Shown here: positions 16,359 to 24,510 of the stretch, in pieces
Layout: each line of letters starts with the position of its first letter
Position numbering within the stretch: the first letter of the stretch is position 1
From: Bradyrhizobium stylosanthis
Lineage (GTDB): Bacteria > Pseudomonadota > Alphaproteobacteria > Rhizobiales > Xanthobacteraceae
Length of the DNA stretch: 64,000 bases
Direction of reading: 5' to 3'
Assembly (NCBI RefSeq): GCF_001641335.1
Contig: NZ_LVEM01000002.1
Span: 847,663-911,662 of the forward strand
Translations under genes and position numbers: made by a program
Notes under the pieces: generated by a model
Seen by the model: the letters and a program-made list of their open reading frames with translations, nothing else
What the model was told of the DNA's origin: nothing
Database searches by the model: none

Positions 16359-16384
16359 TGCACTGGCATGCAACAAAGTGCATG
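16359..16384. promoter_or_regulatory. Candidate BoxR operator upstream of the Liv-type transporter
   Basis: Three TGCA tetramers at 16359, 16369 and 16379, each separated by exactly six bases. They include the 17-mer ATGCAACAAAGTGCATG (16368-16384). That 17-mer differs by one base from a site upstream of boxC (35563-35579) and by three from one between boxR and bclA (32422-32438). BzdR/BoxR proteins are known to bind TGCA repeats with N6 spacing. The site lies 142 bp before the permease start. Confidence 0.7.
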
Positions 16385-16525
16385 TTTGGTGTCGAATCGC
16401 TCTTGCCTCGGAACGATACTGCCATTACCCATTTTTCCGCCTTGATGAGGCAGGGGGAGCTCTTTCACTGATGGCGACTGTGTTCGAACATCGGCGCGCG
16501 TCCGTATGCGCCTGAAAGAGTCTTG

Positions 16526-17443
16526 ATGCTGCTCGTCGTCGAACAGTTCCTGAACGGATTGCAGTTCGGCCTGCTGCTGTTCCTGCTCGCCGCCGGCCTC
16601 ACGCTGGTGTTCGGGATCATGGATCTCGTCAACCTCGCGCACGGCTCGCTCTACATGATGGGCGCCTATTTCGCCGCGACCTTCGCGGCCTGGACCGGCA
16701 GCTTCCTGCTCGGCGCGCTGATGGCACTCGGTGCCACGCTGGTGCTCGGCATCGTGCTCGAAATGTCGGCGCTCAGGCATCTCTACGGCCGCGACCATCT
16801 CGACCATGTGCTCGCGACCTTCGGCCTGATCCTGTTCTTCAATGAAGCCGTGCGGCTGATCTGGGGCCCTGCCGGCCTTGCGCTGCCGCTGCCGGCCTGG
16901 CTCACCGTGCCGGTGCCGATCCTGCCCGGCATTCACTATCCCGCCTATCGCCTCGCCATCATCGTCGTGGCGCTGCTGGTTGCGCTCCTGCTCTATCTCG
17001 GCGTGATGCGCACGCGCATCGGCATGCTGATCCGCGCCGGCGCCTCCAACCGCGAGATGATCGGCGCGCTCGGCATCAACATCAAGCTGCTCTACACGCT
17101 GGTGTTCGGCCTCGGCGCTGCGCTCGCCGGCCTTGCCGGCCTGATGCAGGCGCCGATCCTCACCGTGCAGATCGGCATGGGCGAGAACATCCTCATCCTC
17201 GCCTTCGTCATCATCGTGATCGGCGGCATCGGGTCGATCCGAGGCGCGTTCCTCGCCGCGATCTTCGTCGGCATGATCGACACGCTCGGCCGCGCCTTCC
17301 TGCCGAACCTGCTGCGGCAGGTGCTGAGCGGTGCCGCGGCCTCCACCGCCGCGCCCGCGCTGTCCTCCATGTTGATCTACCTCTTGATGGCGATCGTGCT
17401 GGTGGTGCGGCCGGAGGGGCTGTTTCCGGCCAACCGTCGATGA
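16526..17443 (+). CDS. ABC transporter permease, LivH type (second transporter)
   Basis: Inner-membrane permease of 305 residues and first gene of a four-gene importer operon with no binding-protein gene. The LivH signature LAAGLTLVFGIMDLVNLAHG lies near residues 20-39 and the EAA-like ASNREMIGALGINIK later. ATG 16526 is preceded by GAAAGAG. The upstream TGCA-type operator suggests benzoate control through BoxR, so benzoate or a similar aromatic acid is a reasonable substrate hypothesis. Confidence 0.9.
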   Translation: MLLVVEQFLNGLQFGLLLFLLAAGLTLVFGIMDLVNLAHGSLYMMGAYFAATFAAWTGSFLLGALMALGATLVLGIVLEMSALRHLYGRDHLDHVLATFGLILFFNEAVRLIWGPAGLALPLPAWLTVPVPILPGIHYPAYRLAIIVVALLVALLLYLGVMRTRIGMLIRAGASNREMIGALGINIKLLYTLVFGLGAALAGLAGLMQAPILTVQIGMGENILILAFVIIVIGGIGSIRGAFLAAIFVGMIDTLGRAFLPNLLRQVLSGAAASTAAPALSSMLIYLLMAIVLVVRPEGLFPANRR

Positions 17444-18384
17444 AGGCTTTGAGCGTGAGCAAGGCCGTCTCGGCCCTGATGCTGGCGGGCCTCGTGCTGC
17501 TGCCGCTCTATTCGCAGCTGTCCGGCAACGTCTTCATCCTGACGCTGTTCACCCGCATCGTCATCCTGGCGCTCGCGGCGGCGAGCCTCAACCTCATCAT
17601 GGGCTTCGGCGGTATGATGAGCTTCGGCCACGCCGCCTATCTCGGCATCGGCGGCTATGCGGTCGGCATGCTGGCGCAGGAAGGCGTGGGCTCAGGCTGG
17701 ATCCAGTTTCCGGTCGCGCTCGCGGCCTCCGCGATCTATGCGCTCGTGATCGGCGCGCTGTCGCTTCGCACCCGCGGCGTCTATTTCATCATGATCACGC
17801 TGGCCTTCGCGCAGATGGCCTATTACGTCGCTTCGGGCCTTGCGCGCTACGGCGGCGATGACGGCCTCACCGTCTACAAGCGCAGCGACTTCTCCGGGCT
17901 GATCAACCTGTCGGACCGCACGCAGTTCTATTATCTCTGCCTCGCCTGCCTGTTCGGCGTCATGCTGCTGATCTGGCGCATCGTCAACTCGCGCTTCGGC
18001 CTCGTGGTGCAGGGCCTGCGTTCCAACGAGCAGCGCATGCAGGCGATCGGCTTCCCCGCCAAGCGCTACCAGCTGGTCTGCTTCGTCATATCAGGGACGA
18101 TGTGCGGCCTTGCCGGTGCGCTGCTCGCCAACAACACCGATTTCGTCAGCCCGGCCGTGATGTACTGGACCCGCTCCGGCGACCTCATGGTGATGGTGAT
18201 CCTGGGCGGCATGGGCACGCTGTTCGGCCCCGTCATGGGCGCGGTGGTGTTCCTGCTGCTGGAAGAATTCCTGTCGCAGATCACCGAATACTGGGCGCTG
18301 ATCATGGGGCCGCTGCTGTTGCTGATCGTGCTGTTCGGACGCGGCGGCATCATGGGCGTGCTCGGGAGGGCTGGCCGTGGCTGA
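17440..18384 (+). CDS. ABC transporter permease, LivM type (second transporter)
   Basis: Inner-membrane permease of 314 residues with about ten hydrophobic segments and the LivM hallmark SLNLIMGFGGMMSFGHAAYL near residues 48-67. The EAA-like segment GLRSNEQRMQAIGFPAKRYQ follows. Its ATG overlaps the stop codon of the LivH-type gene by 4 bp and its own stop overlaps the next start, so translation is coupled. Confidence 0.9.
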   Translation: MKALSVSKAVSALMLAGLVLLPLYSQLSGNVFILTLFTRIVILALAAASLNLIMGFGGMMSFGHAAYLGIGGYAVGMLAQEGVGSGWIQFPVALAASAIYALVIGALSLRTRGVYFIMITLAFAQMAYYVASGLARYGGDDGLTVYKRSDFSGLINLSDRTQFYYLCLACLFGVMLLIWRIVNSRFGLVVQGLRSNEQRMQAIGFPAKRYQLVCFVISGTMCGLAGALLANNTDFVSPAVMYWTRSGDLMVMVILGGMGTLFGPVMGAVVFLLLEEFLSQITEYWALIMGPLLLLIVLFGRGGIMGVLGRAGRG

Positions 18385-19144
18385 ACCCTTGCTCCGCGTC
18401 GAAAAGCTGGTGCGCCGCTTCGGCGGCATCGTTGCGACCGACAACGTCTCGCTCGACGTCGCCAGCGGCGAGCTGCACGCCATCATCGGCCCGAACGGCG
18501 CCGGCAAGACCACGCTGATCAGCCAGCTCACCGGGCATCTCGAGCCGCATTCCGGCAGCGTCTCGCTGGCGGGACGCGACATCACATACCTGCCGGCCTA
18601 TCGCCGCTGCGCGCTGGGCCTTGCCCGCTCGTTCCAGATCACCTCGCTGCTGCTCGACTTCACCGCCGCCGACAATGTCGCGCTGGCGGCGCAGGCGCAT
18701 GCCGGCACCTCGTTCCGCTTCTTCGCCAACGCGCGCAAGGAAAAGGGCCTGCGCGATGCCGCCCACGCCGCGCTCGACCGTGTCGGTCTCGCTCATCGCG
18801 CCGATGTGCCGGTGTCGAAGCTCAGCCATGGCGAGCGGCGCCAGATCGAGCTTGCGGTCGCACTCGCGAGCAAGCCGAAATTGCTGCTGCTTGACGAGCC
18901 GATGGCCGGTCTCGGCGTCACCGAATCCCAGGGCATGGTGAAGCTGCTGCAGGAGCTGCGCAAAGAGGTCTCGATCGTGCTGGTCGAGCACGACATGCCC
19001 GCGGTGTTCGCGCTCGCCGACCGCATCTCGGTGCTGGTCTATGGTCGCGTCATTGCGTCGGGCGATCCGGCCGCGATCCGTGCCAACGACGAGGTCAAGC
19101 GCGCCTATCTCGGCGATCAGCATGTGGTGACGCATCATGGCTGA
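18377..19144 (+). CDS. ABC transporter ATP-binding protein, LivG type (second transporter)
   Basis: ATPase subunit of 255 residues starting at a GTG codon (18377) with GGAGGG six bases upstream. Motifs are Walker A GPNGAGKTT, signature LSHGERRQ, Walker B LLLLDEPMAGL and the C-terminal VKRAYLGD tail typical of LivG. It overlaps the permease gene by 8 bp and the next ATPase gene by 8 bp. Confidence 0.92.
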   Translation: MAEPLLRVEKLVRRFGGIVATDNVSLDVASGELHAIIGPNGAGKTTLISQLTGHLEPHSGSVSLAGRDITYLPAYRRCALGLARSFQITSLLLDFTAADNVALAAQAHAGTSFRFFANARKEKGLRDAAHAALDRVGLAHRADVPVSKLSHGERRQIELAVALASKPKLLLLDEPMAGLGVTESQGMVKLLQELRKEVSIVLVEHDMPAVFALADRISVLVYGRVIASGDPAAIRANDEVKRAYLGDQHVVTHHG

Positions 19145-19850
19145 CACGCTGCTCGAGGTCGACGGCATCGAGACCTGCTACGGCCTCTCCCAGGTGCTGT
19201 TCGGCCTGTCGCTGTCGATCCGGCCGGGCGAGATGGTCTCGCTGATGGGCCGCAACGGCATGGGCAAGACCACCACCATCCGCTCCATCATGGGCCTGAC
19301 GCCGGCGCGCGCGGGCACGATCAGCTTTGCGGGCACCGAGGTGCGCCAGCTTCCGTCGTACCGGATCGCCAAGCTCGGCGTCGGCTTGGTCCCTGAGGGA
19401 CGGCAGATCTTCCCGAACCTCACGGTGCGCGAGAATCTGGTCGCGGCGGCGGCCGACCGCTTCGGCAGCAGCAATCCCTGGACGCTGGCTGCGATCTATT
19501 CCCTGTTTCCGCGGCTTGCCGAGCGCGCGGCCAACATGGGCAACCAGCTCTCGGGCGGCGAGCAGCAGATGCTTGCGATCGGCCGCGCGCTGATGACCAA
19601 TCCGAAGCTGCTGATCCTGGATGAAGCGACCGAAGGCCTCGCGCCGCTGATCCGCGAAGAGATCTGGAACTGCCTGTCGCTGCTCAAGAGCCGCGGCCAG
19701 TCAATTCTCGTCGTCGACAAGAACGTCGACCACCTCGCCCGCATCTGCGACCGCCATTACATCATCGAGCGCGGCAAGACGGTATGGAGCGGCACCTCCA
19801 GCGAGCTGATGGCCGAGCCGGATCTGCAGCACAAATATCTCGGGATTTAG
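19137..19850 (+). CDS. ABC transporter ATP-binding protein, LivF type (second transporter)
   Basis: ATPase subunit of 237 residues with Walker A GRNGMGKTT, signature LSGGEQQM and Walker B LLILDEATEGL. It is the last gene of the operon, and a perfect 11-bp hairpin (19902-19927) follows 51 bases after its stop. One difference from the other LivF in this window is a Lys in VVDKNVDHLARI where the H-loop region usually reads VEQN. Confidence 0.92.
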   Translation: MADTLLEVDGIETCYGLSQVLFGLSLSIRPGEMVSLMGRNGMGKTTTIRSIMGLTPARAGTISFAGTEVRQLPSYRIAKLGVGLVPEGRQIFPNLTVRENLVAAAADRFGSSNPWTLAAIYSLFPRLAERAANMGNQLSGGEQQMLAIGRALMTNPKLLILDEATEGLAPLIREEIWNCLSLLKSRGQSILVVDKNVDHLARICDRHYIIERGKTVWSGTSSELMAEPDLQHKYLGI

Positions 19851-19901
19851 CGGTCTCGAAGAGTGAGACGGGCAGCGGTATGCTGGCGCCTCTCGTTCGG
19901 T

Positions 19902-19927
19902 GTCGTCCCGGCCTCCGCCGGGACGAC
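19902..19927. terminator. Hairpin after the transporter operon
   Basis: Perfect inverted repeat GTCGTCCCGGC / GCCGGGACGAC with a 4-base loop CTCC, between convergent genes. No T-run follows, so it may be a processed 3' end or a half-copy of the CGGGACCCATA repeat family, whose outer arms it matches. Confidence 0.5.
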
Positions 19928-19950
19928 GTCGGGGAGGGGCAGGTGCACTC

Positions 19951-20334
19951 TCACCAATAAATCCCATGCCGATGCAACTCGCGGATCACGCGGGCCTCGG
20001 TGGAGGGCTGACGGCGCTTGGCCTTGGTCGTTTCAGTCGCACTCGTCGTCACAGGCGCGGCGGTTGGCGAAGCCGGCGCTGCGGCGGTTGCCGGAGCGGG
20101 AGCCGCCGTCGCAGCCGGGGCCGTTGACGTCGGGGTGGTCGTTGCCGTCTGGACATTCGTCGCCTGCGGTGCCGCCGGGGCTTGGGTCGCCTGCGGCGGG
20201 ACAGGTGCCGCCGTGGCCGGCTGCTCCACCTGCTGGTTCGCACTGCCGGCTGCCAGGCTCAGGCTGCGCGAACCACCGGCAAAGGCCTCCGTTGCGAGCA
20301 GCGAGATCGCTGCGATCAGGATCAGCTTGCGCAT
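19951..20334 (-). CDS. Secreted Ala/Pro/Thr-rich hypothetical protein
   Basis: 127-residue exported protein with a signal peptide ending EAFA/GGS. A low-complexity Ala/Pro/Thr/Gln stretch (about residues 30-105) is followed by a conserved-looking basic C-terminus (EARVIRELHRHGIYW). ATG 20334 is favoured over the ATG four codons upstream because GGAG lies six bases before it. Low-complexity linkers of this type often span the periplasm or cell wall. No function recognised. Confidence 0.65.
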   Translation of the reverse strand: MRKLILIAAISLLATEAFAGGSRSLSLAAGSANQQVEQPATAAPVPPQATQAPAAPQATNVQTATTTPTSTAPAATAAPAPATAAAPASPTAAPVTTSATETTKAKRRQPSTEARVIRELHRHGIYW

Positions 20335-20346
20335 CGCAAACTCCAT

Positions 20347-20866
20347 CGTCTGGTCAGTTCGTCTTACCCAATTCGGGGCCTACCTACGGCTAGCGTGCGA
20401 GGCGGTGCAGGCCGATCTCGATCAGGGTGGTCCGGCAGGACAGGCGATAGATCAGGCTGACCAATTGACCCCACATGACCGAACTCCATTGTTGATCACG
20501 AGGGCAGTCTAGCCCCGTCGTCTTTCCAGCGGTTTTCGCCGGGCGACGAAAATGGCTTCGTCGAAGGCGGCGGCGTGTCGTCGGAACGAGCGGGACGAAG
20601 TCGCCTCACAGGCGTGTGAGGGGGCGGGGCAGCGGGGGCGACCAAACGCAGGTACCGGAATATTTTGAGATAGCGAGGCGCCCAGTCGCTCGCTCCGGCG
20701 TGGACTCTGTCTCGCACTCAAGGTCTGGATGTCGGACAGTCCCGACGCACGCCCGCGGCTGCATTTCCACAAGCGAAGAGAAAATGCCGTATCCATAGGA
20801 TGAAAATGAGATTAGAGATGCTCTACCTATAGTTTTGTTCATTCATCCTTGGCGCTTTTTTCGCAA
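20347..20866. other. 520-base intergenic region
   Basis: Between divergent hypothetical genes. Short open frames occur on both strands but none shows signal, motif or a good ribosome-binding site. The right part (about 20760-20860) is AT-rich and may hold the promoter of the gene at 20867. Nothing else recognised. Confidence 0.4.
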
Positions 20867-21487
20867 ATGGACCCGACAGTCAGCAATACCCGCCGCCGCT
20901 CGCTATGGAGGGGCGGCTTGCTGTTGCTGGTCCTGCTGCCGCTTCTCCCGGAGATACTGATCCTCGCGGTGAGCGCCTACGCGGCGGCCGTCGGCTGCCA
21001 GGCGGACGCGGGATTTGCTTGTGCGGTAGGGCCTCCGTCGGCGAGCGGGGTCATACGCGCGGCGCTCAAGGTGGCCTATGCGGTCGGCACCAAATTCGCC
21101 GACGACAACATCGTCATCGCCTGGCTTGTTGGTTGCTTCCTGGTGATCACCCTTGGCTGGTCGAGGCTTGCAAGCCGTCTTCTGCTGGCGTTTGGTGTAA
21201 CCTTGATCTTTGCAGTGCTGCCGTACTTCGGCCCGATCCTGGCGATCGGGCACCTGGTCAATCCCAAATGCCGACCCAACGAGGGCGGCGTTCCTCCCGA
21301 ATGCACAATCTATGGCGGGGACGTCGGCAGTGCCGCGCACAATGCCGTCCGGTTGGGTTGGAAGTTCTTCTACGGGGCGCCGGTCGCCTTCGTGGCGTTT
21401 GTTCTATTCGTCATCTTCGCGGTTGCCGCCCATCTGATCTCTCGCCGCCGTGCTGTGGCGCGGGAGCAAGACGCCCCTCTGGCCTGA
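20867..21487 (+). CDS. Hypothetical membrane protein with four predicted helices
   Basis: 206-residue protein starting MDPTVSNTRRRSLW. Hydrophobic segments lie near residues 18-40, 80-95, 103-120 and 170-190. A loop with four Cys (GCQADAGFACAV and PKCRPNEGGVPPEC) may be disulfide-bonded on the periplasmic side. ATG 20867 is chosen because the upstream in-frame start is only a TTG; no strong ribosome-binding site is visible. No family recognised. It lies next to the lipase-like gene in a region of lower G+C. Confidence 0.6.
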   Translation: MDPTVSNTRRRSLWRGGLLLLVLLPLLPEILILAVSAYAAAVGCQADAGFACAVGPPSASGVIRAALKVAYAVGTKFADDNIVIAWLVGCFLVITLGWSRLASRLLLAFGVTLIFAVLPYFGPILAIGHLVNPKCRPNEGGVPPECTIYGGDVGSAAHNAVRLGWKFFYGAPVAFVAFVLFVIFAVAAHLISRRRAVAREQDAPLA

Positions 21488-21569
21488 AGGAAGGGGCCGG
21501 GACGGATTGTCAACCGCACGCGTTTGTGGTGTTCTGCACGTATAAATTGATTTTTTGGGATTTTAGACC

Positions 21570-22892
21570 ATGCGCTCCAATTCTCGAGCAATTCGCCTGG
21601 GGTTCATCGTGGTGTCGGTGGCGGCCGCGCATGTGAGCCCCGCCGCAGCACAATCCAGCAAGGATCCGGCGCTCAACATCCTCGCGTCCGATCTCGGTAG
21701 CTATTCCCGATATTATGCGCCTTATGCGGTGCAATCTGCAGCGGCCTATTTGTCGTTCAATGACTTTCCCGTTGATAAAAAAACGGGGCTTGCCCTGATC
21801 AAGGTCGACGACGACGGATACGGCGAAGATACCAAGTTCGCGATTCGTGGCACCATCGGCGATTCCGTACCTGCGCGAGAAGCGATCAGGGAATGGCAGT
21901 ATCAGTTTGGCAACGATGGCGCCCCGCTGAAATGCATCGACGACAGCGACAGTGCCTGCAAGGCGGCCTTTGAAAAAAGGGGATGGGAGTTCGGCAGTGG
22001 CCCGAGATACCACGTCTGGGCACACAAGAGCTTCCCTCAGGCAGGCCGGGGTGCGTGCAGCGAGGTCAGCATCGCGTTTCAAGGCACCGTGGGCTACGAC
22101 CGTTGGGACTGGACTTCAAACGCGTCGAGGTTCGGTACGCCCTACGACGATTATTACCACCAGCTTCAACGCAACATTAATGCCATCGTCAACAAGATCA
22201 GGGGGCTTGATTGCTACCAGCGATCGACTCGGATCGTTTCGACGGGCCATTCGCTCGGCGCTGGCCTCGCGCAGTTTGTCGCTCTTGCGAACAAGCGGAT
22301 CAGGAGGGTGTTCGCGTTCGATCCGTCGCCGGTCACTGGTGCGCATCTCATCGATGCAAGGACATTGCGCGCGAACGTTCAGGGCCTGACGATCGATCGC
22401 ATTGCGCAGTACGGCGAAGCTCTTTGGTGGCCTCGATACGTCGTTGAGGAATACCCGCCGAACAGGTTCCCCTGCAATCCCATCGTCCGAACCGTCAATG
22501 TCGACGCGGTGCGCGGCGGTCCTGTGGACTTGCACATGATCAACCCCCTTGCCGGACGAATCGTTGGATTGACTTATGACCGGGGCAGGCAGGTGACCTA
22601 CGGTGAGCCCGACATCCCGGCCAAGTGCAACCTCACCAATGACGAAATTGCCAGCGCCGGCGCACAACGGCAGTTCGCTTCGTTCAAGCCCAACTACGTT
22701 GGAAATGGCGATCAGGCATCATATCCGGACCTGCAACAGACCGCCGAAAAGCCGCGCCAGGCAAGGGTGCGCGGAACGGTTATGGCTTCGCGCGGACAGG
22801 GAAGCAAAAGAATAGCCGCGACCGAGCCCTACAAGCAGGTTGCTCAATTCGACGGCGCCAGGTCCTTTGTGCCGCTGACTCCCGCACAGTAG
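21570..22892 (+). CDS. Secreted lipase/alpha-beta hydrolase-like protein
   Basis: 440-residue exported protein with a signal peptide ending PAAA/QSS. The nucleophile elbow STGHSLGAG places Ser228 in a GxSxG motif, as in class 3 lipases. Asp251 (VFAFDPSP) and His322 (VDLHMINP) are plausible triad partners. The C-terminal 80 residues are polar and probably disordered. Base composition is locally unusual: about 45 % G+C over 21721-21780 against a clearly higher background, which hints at acquisition by transfer. It converges with the glutamine-synthetase-like gene. Substrate unknown. Confidence 0.75.
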   Translation: MRSNSRAIRLGFIVVSVAAAHVSPAAAQSSKDPALNILASDLGSYSRYYAPYAVQSAAAYLSFNDFPVDKKTGLALIKVDDDGYGEDTKFAIRGTIGDSVPAREAIREWQYQFGNDGAPLKCIDDSDSACKAAFEKRGWEFGSGPRYHVWAHKSFPQAGRGACSEVSIAFQGTVGYDRWDWTSNASRFGTPYDDYYHQLQRNINAIVNKIRGLDCYQRSTRIVSTGHSLGAGLAQFVALANKRIRRVFAFDPSPVTGAHLIDARTLRANVQGLTIDRIAQYGEALWWPRYVVEEYPPNRFPCNPIVRTVNVDAVRGGPVDLHMINPLAGRIVGLTYDRGRQVTYGEPDIPAKCNLTNDEIASAGAQRQFASFKPNYVGNGDQASYPDLQQTAEKPRQARVRGTVMASRGQGSKRIAATEPYKQVAQFDGARSFVPLTPAQ

Positions 22893-22922
22893 CCGCCAGG
22901 GAGCGGGGCATCATCGACGAGA

Positions 22923-24359
22923 TCAGAGCATCTCGAAATATTCGCGATGTTCCCAGTCCGTCACCTCCGCCAGGAAGCGGTCGATCTCGGCGTTCTTGAT
23001 GTGGGTGTAGTAGTCGACGAACTCAGGCCCGAGCTTCTCGCGGAAGAACGGGTCGTCCTTCAGCGCGCTGACGGCATCGCGCAGCGATTTCGGCAGCAGC
23101 GGCGCCTTGGTCTCGTAGGGCGTGTCGGCCGACGGGCCGGGATCGAGCTTGCGGTCGACGCCGTCGAGGCCTGAGAGAATCTGCGAGGCCATGTAGAGAT
23201 AGGGATTGGCGGCGGGCTCGCCGATGCGGTTCTCCAGGCGCGTGGCGGCATCATTGGCGCCGCCCAGCACACGGATCATCACGCCGCGATTGTCGCGGCC
23301 CCAGATCGCGCGGTCCGGCGCCAGCGAATAGGAGCGGTAGCGCTTGTAGCCGTTGATGGTGGGCGTGGTGAACACGGCCGATGCGCGGGCGTGGTCGAGC
23401 AGGCCGGCAAGGTAGGACTTGCCGAACGCGCTGAGCGGCTCGGTGCCGTCCTTCGCCATGAACTGGTTCTCGCCGCTGGTGCGCGAGACGATCGACTGGT
23501 GCAGATGCCAGCCGCTCGCGAACACGTTCGGCAGTTTCGGCCGGCACATGAAGGTGGCGTGGTAGCCGTGGCGGCGCGCGATCTGCTTCACGGCGCTGCG
23601 GAACAGCACCATGTTGTCGGCGGGCTCGAGGCCCTTCTTCGGCGCGAAGGTGAATTCGCACTGGCTTGGCCCGAATTCGACCTCGACCGAGCGCAGCGGC
23701 AGCCCGAGCGCGACGATGTCACGCCGCAAGATCTCCAGCACCGGCTCCATCTGATCGAAGCGCTGCTCGGTGAGGTATTGATAGCCGTGGCTGAGCAGGC
23801 TCACCGACGGCGGCGTGCCCGGCTGCCCGGCGTCCTCGGGGCGCATATGCGGATCGTCGAGCCTGAAAATGTGGAATTCGACCTCGAGGCCGGCGACGAA
23901 GTCGTGGCCGCGCGCGCCGAGCTCGTCGAGCACCCGCTTGTAGAGCCCGCGCGTCGCAAACGGCACAGGACGGCCGTCGCCAAAATAGAGATCGCAGAGC
24001 ACCCAGCCCGTCGCCGGCGCCCACGGCAGCACGCGAAACGTGGTGGGATCGGCGACCATCAGCACGTCGGCCGCGCCCTCCATCTCCTTCATGCCGAAGC
24101 CGCCGCCCGCGGTGAACACCGGAAACACCGTGCGGTGCGAGGTGTCCTTGGCGAGCATGGTGGTGGTGATGGAGCAGCCGCTCTCCAGCGAGGCGATCGC
24201 TTCGGTCGCGATGATGGTCTTGCCGCGCAGAATGCCGTGCTGGTCGGGGAAGGCGAGGCGGATGACTTCGAGGTTCTTGTCCTCGACGATGCGGCGCATG
24301 CGCGCCGCCGCGTCCTTCTGCTCATCCGACCACAACGCATGACGCGCGACGAAAGTCAC
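22923..24359 (-). CDS. Glutamine synthetase family protein (gamma-glutamyl ligase type)
   Basis: 478-residue member of the GlnA/PuuA superfamily, which ligates glutamate to ammonia or an amine using ATP. Family blocks are present: GLEVEFHIF, EVEFGPSQCEF, SGWHLHQSI and LENRIGEPAANPYLYMASQ. The start is GTG 24359 with GGAGG nine bases upstream; the frame continues upstream only into a palindromic repeat. It lies downstream of and on the same strand as a Rieske oxygenase gene, 151 bases apart. In aniline catabolism a GS-like enzyme glutamylates the amine before the Rieske oxygenase acts, so gamma-glutamylation of an aromatic amine is an attractive but unproven role. Confidence 0.82.
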   Translation of the reverse strand: MTFVARHALWSDEQKDAAARMRRIVEDKNLEVIRLAFPDQHGILRGKTIIATEAIASLESGCSITTTMLAKDTSHRTVFPVFTAGGGFGMKEMEGAADVLMVADPTTFRVLPWAPATGWVLCDLYFGDGRPVPFATRGLYKRVLDELGARGHDFVAGLEVEFHIFRLDDPHMRPEDAGQPGTPPSVSLLSHGYQYLTEQRFDQMEPVLEILRRDIVALGLPLRSVEVEFGPSQCEFTFAPKKGLEPADNMVLFRSAVKQIARRHGYHATFMCRPKLPNVFASGWHLHQSIVSRTSGENQFMAKDGTEPLSAFGKSYLAGLLDHARASAVFTTPTINGYKRYRSYSLAPDRAIWGRDNRGVMIRVLGGANDAATRLENRIGEPAANPYLYMASQILSGLDGVDRKLDPGPSADTPYETKAPLLPKSLRDAVSALKDDPFFREKLGPEFVDYYTHIKNAEIDRFLAEVTDWEHREYFEML

Positions 24360-24407
24360 TTTGCTATTCCTCCAGTCGTGAGGCGCGAAGCATGCGCCAC
24401 ATTCTCC

Positions 24408-24492
24408 GTCATTGCGAGGATCACTTGCGACGAAGCAATCCAGAGTCCCTCCGGAGAGGCAGACTGGATTGCTTCGCTGCGCTCGCAATGAC
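24408..24492. repeat. Long palindromic repeat, GTCATTGCGAG family (copy 2)
   Basis: 85-bp imperfect palindrome starting GTCATTGCGAG and ending CTCGCAATGAC with inner arms GAAGCAATCCAG / CTGGATTGCTTC. It lies between the Rieske and GS-like genes on the same strand, so it would form a strong hairpin in their shared transcript. Confidence 0.85.
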
Positions 24493-24510
24493 GAGGATCG
24501 GCCGTCACTC

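Larger units (their letters stand above)
16051..16525. other. 475-base intergenic region: two palindromic repeats plus transporter promoter region
   Basis: From left to right it holds a CCCTCTCCCC-type palindrome (16085-16110, one mismatch), a GTCATGCCCGGG-type long palindrome (16139-16225), and a TGCA-repeat operator-like site (16359-16384). The last 140 bases lead to the Liv-type permease gene. No coding gene is supported here. Confidence 0.6.

Noticed and set aside
24360..24488. 43-codon extension of the GS-like gene
   Set aside because: The extension is translated palindromic repeat; GTG 24359 has a good GGAGG site.
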